This document shows positions 1 to 5,093 of a stretch of 5,640 nucleotides of DNA, piece by piece. The translations under genes and the position numbers were made by a program. The notes under the pieces are model-generated. The model saw only the letters and a program-made list of their open reading frames with translations. It did not search any database and was not told the origin of the DNA. This DNA comes from Nitrospirota bacterium (GTDB lineage: Bacteria; Nitrospirota; Thermodesulfovibrionia; Thermodesulfovibrionales; JdFR-88). Location of the stretch: the NCBI GenBank assembly GCA_021825785.1, contig JAKAGP010000145.1, positions 1 to 5,640 of the forward strand, read 5' to 3'. Every line of letters begins with the position of its first letter. The first letter of the stretch is position 1.

Positions 1-100
1 CCGATCTAAAAGAGGAAAAAAATAAAAAAAGAAAAGAAAAACTGGTTCGTATTTACAATCTTACTAAAATTGCGTTCTGCCCGCTAAAAAAACCTAAAAA
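1..100. other. Gene-free A-rich stretch downstream of hisB
   Basis: No start codon opens a useful reading frame on the minus strand here, so the gene following hisB, if there is one, begins beyond the left edge. Positions 9-46 are almost pure purine on the plus strand and therefore pyrimidine-rich in the hisB transcript. That could help transcription end, but I see no stable hairpin before it, so I do not call a terminator. The octamer TTCTGCCC occurs twice, near 75 and near 105 at the hisB end, with no obvious meaning. Confidence 0.5.
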
Positions 101-715
101 CTATATTCTGCCCTTCGTGGAAGGGGGCTCCTTTTTCGCCCTGGGGTCCACGGAGACGGCGTTCATCAGCGCCTGCCCTATGGCCTTGAATACGGCCTCC
201 ACCATGTGGTGCAGGTTTCTGCCATAGGGGACATCGACGTGCATCGTTATACCCGCGTTTGAAACGAAGGCCTGCAGGAAATCTTCCACCAGATCGGCCT
301 CAAAATCCTTTATGCGCTGCCTTTTGGGATAGGAGACACGGTATACAAGATAAGGCCTTCCGCTTATATCCAGGCTCACCTGGGCCAGCGCCTCATCCAT
401 CGGCACAGAAGCGAACCCGTACCTGCGTATGCCTTTCATGGCTCCGAGGGCCTCTTTGAGCGCCTTGCCCGCCACTATCCCCACGTCTTCCACCGTGTGA
501 TGATAGTCCACATCCAGGTCTCCTGCCGCCTGAAGCCTCATGTCCATAAGCCCGTGCCTGCACATAAGCGATATCATGTGGTCAAAAAAAGGCATTCCGG
601 TTCTGACCTTGTAATCCCCCTTGCCGTCCAGGTCCAGAGAGAGCGAGATGTTCGTCTCTGCCGTCTTCCTCACCATGGAGGTCTTTCTTCCCTTTTTCTC
701 CGCCGCCCTTTTCAT
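101..715 (-). CDS. hisB: Imidazoleglycerol-phosphate dehydratase
   Basis: HisB dehydrates imidazole glycerol phosphate to imidazole acetol phosphate in cytoplasmic histidine synthesis; the product is the substrate of HisC, encoded just upstream. The 204-residue protein is the monofunctional form (the family is usually about 195 residues), with no phosphatase domain. The metal-binding signature is intact: FFDHM at 43-47 (H46), HHTVED at 72-77 (H72, H73, E76), ITMH at 156-159, and NLHHMVEAVFKA at 167-178 (H169, H170, E173). PMDEAL at 105-110 and SGR near 118-120 are also family-typical. I chose the start at 715 because AGAGG lies 10 bases upstream and the ATG overlaps the hisC stop as ATGA. An internal ATG at 676, just before the conserved RKTAET, would remove a basic 13-residue extension but has a poorer ribosome site. 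Identity is very secure; the start is less so. Confidence 0.97.
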   Translation of the reverse strand: MKRAAEKKGRKTSMVRKTAETNISLSLDLDGKGDYKVRTGMPFFDHMISLMCRHGLMDMRLQAAGDLDVDYHHTVEDVGIVAGKALKEALGAMKGIRRYGFASVPMDEALAQVSLDISGRPYLVYRVSYPKRQRIKDFEADLVEDFLQAFVSNAGITMHVDVPYGRNLHHMVEAVFKAIGQALMNAVSVDPRAKKEPPSTKGRI

Positions 716-730
716 CCTTTTTTTGCCTCT
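712..730 (-). promoter_or_regulatory. hisC/hisB ATGA coupling site with hisB ribosome site
   Basis: The hisB ATG (715-713) and the hisC TGA (714-712) share bases as ATGA, so a ribosome finishing hisC can reinitiate on hisB. The likely Shine-Dalgarno AGAGG sits at 730-726, inside the lysine-rich end of hisC, with a 10-base spacer. This is the usual arrangement for translational coupling and supports a single hisCB message. Confidence 0.75.
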
Positions 731-1851
731 TTTTCAATCTCTTTCTCTTTTTTTATCTCAATGTGGGAGCCTTCCGCCCGATTTTTAATGTGGGGGTCTT
801 CAACCCAGGCAGCCCGGTTTTTTATGGCCTTCAGGAAAGCGTCATTTTCCTTCCTTGAACCGATGGTGACCCTCAGATAGCCTTCCATCGGGCCCGAAAA
901 ATTCCTTAAAAGGACCCCCTCGCAGATGGCCCCACAGTATATGCTCTCCGCCCTTGGCGAATGGAACAGGATAAAATTGGCATCCGAGGGATAAACGGTG
1001 ATGCCCTCTATCTTCCGCAGCTCCTTAAACACCCTGTGTCTTTCAGAGACGATCTTTTTCACGCCCTCCCCCATGCCTGTTCCACCGAGGGCCCGGACAG
1101 CGATAGCCTGGGAAAACGAGTTCACGTTGAAAGGCAGCCTCGTCTTGTTCACCTCTTTTATCAGGTGCTGGTTTGCTACAAGAAAACCGATCCTCAGCGC
1201 GGCCAGCCCAACCTTTGAAAGCGTCATCAGCACAGCCAGGTTCTCATACCGGTTCAGAAGCGGCAGGAAGCTTTTTTCCCCAGAGAACGCCTGATAGGCC
1301 TCATCGACCACCACAATGCCTTTAACATTCTCGATTATGTTTACTATCTTTTCCCAGGAAAAACTGTTGCCAGTGGGGTTATTGGGCCTGCTGATGAAGA
1401 CGATCTTGCCCTTTTCTTTCCTGAACGCCTTTATCAGCCGTGCGTCGTCTATATCGAAATCCGGCCCGAGAGGGACCTCGATCACATTTTCTCCAAGGGC
1501 CTGGGCGATCTTCCCGTACATTGAAAAAGTGGGGCACGGATAAACGACGGGCCCGCCGAAGGCGCATATCAGGTTGTAGATTATCTCATCGGAGCCATTC
1601 CCGTGGAGTATGCGGTCTATGTCCCTGAGCTTTGGAGGCAGCATCCGTTTCGCGAAGGCCCGCCTCAGGTCCACAGCAAGGGGGTCCGGATACCGGTTTG
1701 TCTTTACCGATCTAAGAAGCCCGGCGTTCAGGGGTTCCGGGTAGGGGCTTTCGTTGGCATCCAGCTTCACACGGCATGCCGCCCCCGTCGCGTCATAGGG
1801 TTTCAAGGCCAGGATGTTGGGCCTGACCAGTTTTTTTATATAAGAGGGCAC
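712..1851 (-). CDS. hisC: Histidinol-phosphate aminotransferase (class I/II, PLP-dependent)
   Basis: HisC transfers the amino group of glutamate to imidazole acetol phosphate, giving L-histidinol phosphate; it is cytoplasmic and uses pyridoxal phosphate. The 379-residue protein shows the fold-type I landmarks in order: LDANESPYPEP at 30-40, RYPDP at 53-57, NGSDE at 85-89, RPNNPTG at 155-161, DEAYQAF at 183-189, the PLP lysine K213 in LSKVGLAALRIG with R220, and LRVTIGS with R327 near the C-terminus. The start is GTG at 1851, giving a normal-length N-terminus; the frame stays open upstream to a TAA at 1956 but without a usual start codon. An AGGAGG lies 25 bases upstream, too far for this start. 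The last 30 residues form a charged Lys/Glu tail beyond the usual family end and overlap hisB by 4 bases. Related aminotransferases (e.g. CobD-like) are a remote alternative, but the hisB partner settles it. Confidence 0.95.
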   Translation of the reverse strand: MPSYIKKLVRPNILALKPYDATGAACRVKLDANESPYPEPLNAGLLRSVKTNRYPDPLAVDLRRAFAKRMLPPKLRDIDRILHGNGSDEIIYNLICAFGGPVVYPCPTFSMYGKIAQALGENVIEVPLGPDFDIDDARLIKAFRKEKGKIVFISRPNNPTGNSFSWEKIVNIIENVKGIVVVDEAYQAFSGEKSFLPLLNRYENLAVLMTLSKVGLAALRIGFLVANQHLIKEVNKTRLPFNVNSFSQAIAVRALGGTGMGEGVKKIVSERHRVFKELRKIEGITVYPSDANFILFHSPRAESIYCGAICEGVLLRNFSGPMEGYLRVTIGSRKENDAFLKAIKNRAAWVEDPHIKNRAEGSHIEIKKEKEIEKEAKKG

Positions 1852-1874
1852 TTTTACAGAAGAAGGCCCTTCAG

Positions 1875-1916
1875 ATCCTCCTGCTTTTGAGCCCTTTCTC
1901 TTGATGGTGGGAGGAT
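1875..1916 (-). repeat. Inverted repeat sequestering AGGAGG in the hisC leader
   Basis: On the hisC sense strand ATCCTCC (1916-1910) is exactly complementary to GGAGGAT (1881-1875), giving a 7-bp stem with a 28-base loop. The right arm contains most of a strong Shine-Dalgarno-like AGGAGG (1882-1877). Pairing would hide that sequence in the mRNA. No ordinary in-frame start codon lies 5-10 bases after it; the assigned GTG is 25 bases away. It could be a regulatory element, a standby ribosome site, or chance. A smaller palindrome, GAAGG-C-CCTTC, lies at 1862-1872 between this element and the start codon. Confidence 0.45.
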
Positions 1917-1963
1917 TTTTTACCTGTAATTTTTTTATTTTTTGAAACCCCCTTTAAGGGGAA

Positions 1964-1972
1964 ATTATAACA
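1964..1972 (-). promoter_or_regulatory. Extended -10 promoter element upstream of hisC
   Basis: The minus strand reads TGTTATAAT: a perfect TATAAT (1969-1964) with the TG of an extended -10 box one base before it. It overlaps the stop codon of the glycosyltransferase gene. No convincing -35 lies at 16-18 bases, as is common for extended -10 promoters. Initiation near 1957 would give hisC a leader of about 105 bases. An AT-rich match by chance is possible. Confidence 0.5.
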
Positions 1973-3047
1973 TGATTTTATCAAGGTAACTTTCGAATTC
2001 CATGGCAACGGTGCTCCATGTGTTGTCCGCGGCGAATTTGAGGCCCTTTGCGCCCATCTGCCGCCTCAAAGGATCATTGTTTCCTAAAAATTTTATCTTC
2101 TCTGCCAGGTCTTTGCTGTCACCCATCCGGAAATTTACCGCAAACCCGGCATTCACGGCAAAACCCAGTTCCGGGATATCGCTGGCAACGGCGGGGGTGG
2201 CGCCCGCGGCGGACTCCAGAAGGACTATCCCGTAGCCTTCAAACCTTGAAGGCAGAACGAACAGCTTGGCCTTCCGCATCAGCTCCATCTTTCTTTCTCC
2301 GGAGACAAAACCGGCAAATTCCACATTATCAAGGCCAAGTTCTTTTTGCATCTTTTTGAGTTTTTCCTCGTCCGGGCCCCTTCCGGCGATGATCAGCCTT
2401 TCAGACGGCAGAAGCCGCATCGCCTCCAAAAGCGTGTCCAGCCCCTTGTTCTTTTTGTGCAGCCTTCCGGCAAAAAAAAGAAAAGTTTCTTTCTCTTCAG
2501 GCGGCGGCCCGGCCAGGACCTCTTCGTCTATGCCGTTTGAAATTATAATGGCGTTCACGCCGAACTTCCTTCTTGTCCCTTCCGATACGGTGATTATGTT
2601 TTTGAAAAATTTAGGATAGAACTTCTCTATGAGATAAAAAGGCAGCCCCGGCAAAATATACCACCTTCTGAGGATGCCCGCCCCCTCCCGGTGGTTCAGA
2701 TGCAGAATAACCGGTTTTTTCCTTACGGCCAGAAGCGAAAAGATCGGGTTCCAGGGGGCAAAGTCCTCCACAACGATGTCCGTCTGACCGCCGTGTTCCT
2801 TCAAAAACCTGAAGGCGCTCGCGGCATAGCAGAAGGTGCTCAGAACATAATTGTTTTTTTTAGAACCGATGAAATGAAACCGGATGCCGTCCGCAATATG
2901 ATCTTGGGCCCCGGGGTAACTGCCGCTTACAACGGTTATCTCATGCCTTTGGGCAAGCCGCTTGTATATCTCAAAAATCCGGACGGCCCCGCCGCCCCCC
3001 ACCCACGGGTTGCCCACATGATCATAGATAAAATGGAATATGCGCAC
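1965..3047 (-). CDS. GT4-type family 1 glycosyltransferase (GT-B fold)
   Basis: Predicted to move a sugar from a nucleotide-sugar donor to a lipid, polysaccharide or small-molecule acceptor; acceptor and sugar cannot be read from sequence. Numbering from the upstream ATG at 3068 (367 residues), the N-terminal Rossmann half has the glycine-rich loop WVGGGGAVRIFEIYKRLA (22-39) followed by HEITVVSG. The C-terminal donor-binding half starts near 195 with FFAGRLHKKNKGLDTLLEAM (R202, K208), and FEGYGIVLLESAAG (276-289) holds the EX7E motif, E277 and E285. No signal peptide or membrane segment is evident, so it is cytoplasmic or peripheral. I prefer GTG at 3047 because GGAGGG lies 9 bases before it and the protein then opens directly with the family-like VRIFHFIYD; the ATG at 3068 has no ribosome site. 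It lies 113 bases upstream of hisC, but nothing suggests a role in histidine synthesis; envelope glycan work is more likely. Confidence 0.88.
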   Translation of the reverse strand: MRIFHFIYDHVGNPWVGGGGAVRIFEIYKRLAQRHEITVVSGSYPGAQDHIADGIRFHFIGSKKNNYVLSTFCYAASAFRFLKEHGGQTDIVVEDFAPWNPIFSLLAVRKKPVILHLNHREGAGILRRWYILPGLPFYLIEKFYPKFFKNIITVSEGTRRKFGVNAIIISNGIDEEVLAGPPPEEKETFLFFAGRLHKKNKGLDTLLEAMRLLPSERLIIAGRGPDEEKLKKMQKELGLDNVEFAGFVSGERKMELMRKAKLFVLPSRFEGYGIVLLESAAGATPAVASDIPELGFAVNAGFAVNFRMGDSKDLAEKIKFLGNNDPLRRQMGAKGLKFAADNTWSTVAMEFESYLDKIML

Positions 3048-3051
3048 CTGT

Positions 3052-3096
3052 TTATGCCCTCCAGGCATCGAATGTGAGGATTTCTTGATCTATCAT
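3052..3096 (-). other. Possible 14-codon leader ORF before the glycosyltransferase
   Basis: An ATG at 3096 opens MIDQEILTFDAWRA and stops with TAA at 3054-3052, four bases before the preferred glycosyltransferase GTG (3047). The GGAGGG serving that GTG lies inside this frame, so its translation could affect initiation on the larger gene. There is no good Shine-Dalgarno before the ATG, and an ORF this short can easily be chance. It overlaps the ATG alternative start of the glycosyltransferase in another frame. Confidence 0.2.
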
Positions 3097-3131
3097 GTTC
3101 GCTCGCTTGCCCTTCGGGATACGCTCGCCAT
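3093..3131 (-). other. Possible 12-codon micro-ORF overlapping the next by ATGA
   Basis: ATG at 3131-3129 opens MASVSRRASERT and ends with TGA at 3095-3093, overlapping the ATG of the following 14-codon frame as ATGA. It lies downstream of the duplicated -10-like box, so it could be transcribed with the glycosyltransferase. The peptide is Arg/Ser-rich and comes from a segment with CGCTCGC twice, around 3100-3128, so it may simply be a by-product of a GC-rich repeat. No function is proposed. Confidence 0.15.
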
Positions 3132-3164
3132 TTATTTTAACAGACCTTTTATTTTAACAGACCT
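3131..3164. repeat. Perfect 17-bp tandem duplication
   Basis: TTTATTTTAACAGACCT occurs twice back to back, at 3131-3147 and 3148-3164, without a mismatch or spacer. It sits in the divergent intergenic region between the glycosyltransferase and the TPR gene. On the minus strand each unit contains TTAAAAT, a -10-like box. With only two copies it is not a CRISPR or a long satellite; a recent slippage duplication is the simplest origin. Confidence 0.9.
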
Positions 3165-3178
3165 TTACTACCGGTAAA
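3134..3178 (-). promoter_or_regulatory. Candidate promoter for the glycosyltransferase, with duplicated -10
   Basis: On the minus strand TTTACC (3178-3173, four of six matches to TTGACA) is followed after 16 bases by TAAAAT (3156-3151, five of six matches to TATAAT). The 17-bp duplication supplies a second identical TAAAAT at 3139-3134. Initiation would fall near 3144 or 3127, giving a leader of about 80-100 bases to the GTG at 3047. AT-rich boxes of this kind also arise by chance. Confidence 0.4.
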
Positions 3179-3277
3179 ACTAAAGGCGGGCAAACTTTTG
3201 CGGCCCTACGGATCTTTTTGCGCGGGCGGGCGGTATTTTCCCCCTCTGCACCCTCTACCCCGGACCTTATTGCTGGG

Positions 3278-3307
3278 TTGCCGGTTTTTTTATTTTTGTG
3301 CGATAAT
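3278..3307 (+). promoter_or_regulatory. Candidate promoter abutting the TPR gene start
   Basis: TTGCCG (3278-3283, four of six matches to TTGACA) and GATAAT (3302-3307, five of six matches to TATAAT) are separated by 18 bases. Only six bases lie between the -10 and the ATG at 3314, so initiation at the usual distance would fall on the start codon itself and give a leaderless mRNA. The absence of a Shine-Dalgarno before 3314 is consistent with this. If the true promoter lies further upstream, this element is coincidental. Confidence 0.4.
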
Positions 3308-3313
3308 TCAAGA

Positions 3314-5071
3314 ATGAAGAAGTTCCTATTGCTTTCCGTCTTGATTCTTGTCTCCTGCTTATCCCTCATGGCTCCTGCCGCCGGGGCGTCGAACATGGCA
3401 TCAAACGGGCCGGGGGCGCAGTCTTCCGCCTCGGGGGTCCGGCCTTCCCCAACTGCGGCGCTGTCAAATGCGGTGCCGGACGGCAATTCGTCCTATGAGT
3501 TCATCCTGGGCTATCAGGCGGAGCTTTCAGGCAAATGGGAAGATGCCGCGGGCTATTACCAAAAGGCGCTGCAAATGGACCCTTCCTCCTCCACTTTGAG
3601 ATTGCAGCTTGGGGTCGTTTTGCTCAAATTGGGCAGGTTCAAGGACGCCGCTGCCGTGGTGCAGGAGGTGACAAAAGAGGACCCTTCCAATATAAAGGCC
3701 CTTTTCCTTCTGGGCGAGCTTTACAATGGGCAGGGGCGCAGGGACGACGCCATTTCCGTTTATGAGAAGATCCTCAAGGCAGACCCGGTCAACGAGAACG
3801 CCCTGCTGCTCGCAGGTGTCCTTCGGGCCTCCAAGGGCGATTACGTGGAAGGGCAGTCCATGCTGCTGAAGATCATCGACCGGAACAAAAAAAACGTCAT
3901 GGCATACTATTACCTGGGGCTCATAAATTTCGACCTCAAGGATTACACCAAGGCCGGCGAGTATTTTGGCGATGTGCTCAGATTAAGGCCGGGCTCCGAA
4001 AGCGCAAGCTTTTACATGGGCCTCATAAGCGAGATAAAGGGCGACATCAATGCCGCCAGGGACTATTACAAGGCCGCCATCCTGGCAAACCCGCGCAATA
4101 CGGAGGCAAGAGACAGGCTTGGGCAGTTGTACATCCGGACCAAGGAAAAGAAAAAGGCCATCCGGCAGTACGAGAAGATAAAGGCCATGGAGCCGGGCAA
4201 TACCGATGTCTACAAGAGGCTTGCGGTGCTCTACATGGAAAGCGGCGACTTCGACAAGGCCGTCCTGGAATTAAGGTCGATACTCTCCAAAGACCCGAAT
4301 GATGTCCACGCCAGGTATTATCTGGCCTATGCCCTGGAAGAGCTTAAAAGGCCGCAGGACGCCAAGGCCGAGCTGGACAAGGTGCTGAAAGCGGAGCCGG
4401 GAGACACCCAGGCCCTGCTTTTCATGGGCGGGCTGCTGACCGAGCTGGGGCAAAATGACCAGGCCATCGCCATCTATAAAAAACTGCTTAGCCTGGACAA
4501 AGGGAAATCGGACGTATACATCTATCTGGGCTCCCTCTACATGGATTCCAAAGATTACACGGCGGCCGGGTCCGTCTTTTCCGAAGGCCTGAACAGGTTC
4601 CCGAATGACGGCGAGCTCCATTTCTACATGGGCATGCTTTACGAGAAGACCGGCAGGTTTGACGACATGGTGGCCCAACTCAAGCGGGTCCTCCAGATAA
4701 ATCCCTCGCACGCCGATGCCCTTAACTACCTGGGATACAGCTATGCCGAAAAGGGGATCAACCTGGACGAAGCGCTTTCGATGGTTGAGAAGGCGATGAA
4801 ACTGAAACCCGGAAGCGGCTATATCACCGACAGCCTGGGGTGGATCTATTACAAGATGGGGAAGTTCAACCACGCCCTGACGGAGCTTACCCTCGCGGTG
4901 GGGCTTGATAAAGAGGACCCCGTTATCCTGGAACACCTTGGCGATGTCTATAGATCCTTGAACAGGAAACAGGACGCCCTCAACGCATGGGAAAAGTCCA
5001 TAGAATTCGGCGCGAAGGAAACCGGCCTGAGGGAAAGAGTGGAAAAAAAGATAAAAGAGATACAGAAGTAG
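3314..5071 (+). CDS. Exported tetratricopeptide-repeat protein (about 15 TPRs)
   Basis: The 585-residue protein begins with a signal sequence, MKK followed by a hydrophobic run to about residue 19. It has two possible processing sites: lipobox LVSC (12-15), which would make it a lipoprotein, or AGA/SN after residue 25 for signal peptidase I. A Ser/Ala/Pro/Gly-rich linker runs to about 58. The rest is TPR superhelix, repeats of about 34 residues beginning near 60, 94, 128, 162, 196, 230, 264, 298, 332, 366, 400, 434, 468, 502 and 536, often ending in DP or its equivalent. The last three (ALNYLGYSYAEKG, then DSLGWIYYKMGKF, then HLGDVYRSL) match a conserved C-terminal block of Gram-negative TPR proteins, some of which neighbour ispE. 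TPRs bind other proteins; no enzyme motif is visible, so an envelope scaffold or assembly role is inferred. The ATG at 3314 is chosen because it opens the signal peptide; the frame extends upstream to a TTG at 3218 that would bury it. No strong ribosome site is seen. Confidence 0.93.
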   Translation: MKKFLLLSVLILVSCLSLMAPAAGASNMASNGPGAQSSASGVRPSPTAALSNAVPDGNSSYEFILGYQAELSGKWEDAAGYYQKALQMDPSSSTLRLQLGVVLLKLGRFKDAAAVVQEVTKEDPSNIKALFLLGELYNGQGRRDDAISVYEKILKADPVNENALLLAGVLRASKGDYVEGQSMLLKIIDRNKKNVMAYYYLGLINFDLKDYTKAGEYFGDVLRLRPGSESASFYMGLISEIKGDINAARDYYKAAILANPRNTEARDRLGQLYIRTKEKKKAIRQYEKIKAMEPGNTDVYKRLAVLYMESGDFDKAVLELRSILSKDPNDVHARYYLAYALEELKRPQDAKAELDKVLKAEPGDTQALLFMGGLLTELGQNDQAIAIYKKLLSLDKGKSDVYIYLGSLYMDSKDYTAAGSVFSEGLNRFPNDGELHFYMGMLYEKTGRFDDMVAQLKRVLQINPSHADALNYLGYSYAEKGINLDEALSMVEKAMKLKPGSGYITDSLGWIYYKMGKFNHALTELTLAVGLDKEDPVILEHLGDVYRSLNRKQDALNAWEKSIEFGAKETGLRERVEKKIKEIQK

Positions 5072-5093
5072 AGAAAAGAAGAGAAATCCCCCT
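5037..5093 (+). promoter_or_regulatory. Purine-rich ispE translation initiation region
   Basis: From about 5037 to 5087 the strand is almost entirely A and G, covering the lysine-rich C-terminus of the TPR protein and most of the 22-base gap to ispE. The best Shine-Dalgarno-like piece is AGAAGAGA, ending about 9 bases before the ATG at 5094; it is weak. An unstructured A/G-rich leader, together with ribosomes arriving from the TPR gene, may be enough for initiation. No terminator hairpin lies in the gap. Confidence 0.4.

Noticed and set aside
1852..1957. A his-type attenuator (His-rich leader peptide with alternative hairpins) before hisC
   Set aside because: The leader has no run of His codons and no ATG-initiated peptide, and no terminator hairpin with a U-tract precedes hisC.
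1948..1961. Intrinsic terminator at the CCCCCTTTAAGGGG palindrome
   Set aside because: The stem is only 4-6 bp and neither strand has a run of T directly after it: the minus strand continues GTTTCAAAAAA and the plus strand AAATTATAAC.
3131..3164. CRISPR or satellite array at the tandem 17-mers
   Set aside because: There are only two units, adjacent, with no spacers and no cas genes nearby.
3162..3187. Terminator-like CCTTTA/TAAAGG stem in the divergent region
   Set aside because: It is a 6-bp AT-leaning stem with a 13-base loop and no following T-tract, and it lies between divergent genes where no transcript needs to end.
3218..3313. A 32-residue N-terminal extension of the TPR protein from TTG at 3218
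   Set aside because: It would place a typical MKK signal peptide inside the protein, has no ribosome site, and shows intergenic-like composition.
3154..3486. A 110-codon minus-strand frame across the intergenic region and TPR start
   Set aside because: It lies opposite the TPR signal peptide and linker, shows no recognisable domain, and has no ribosome site that I could justify.
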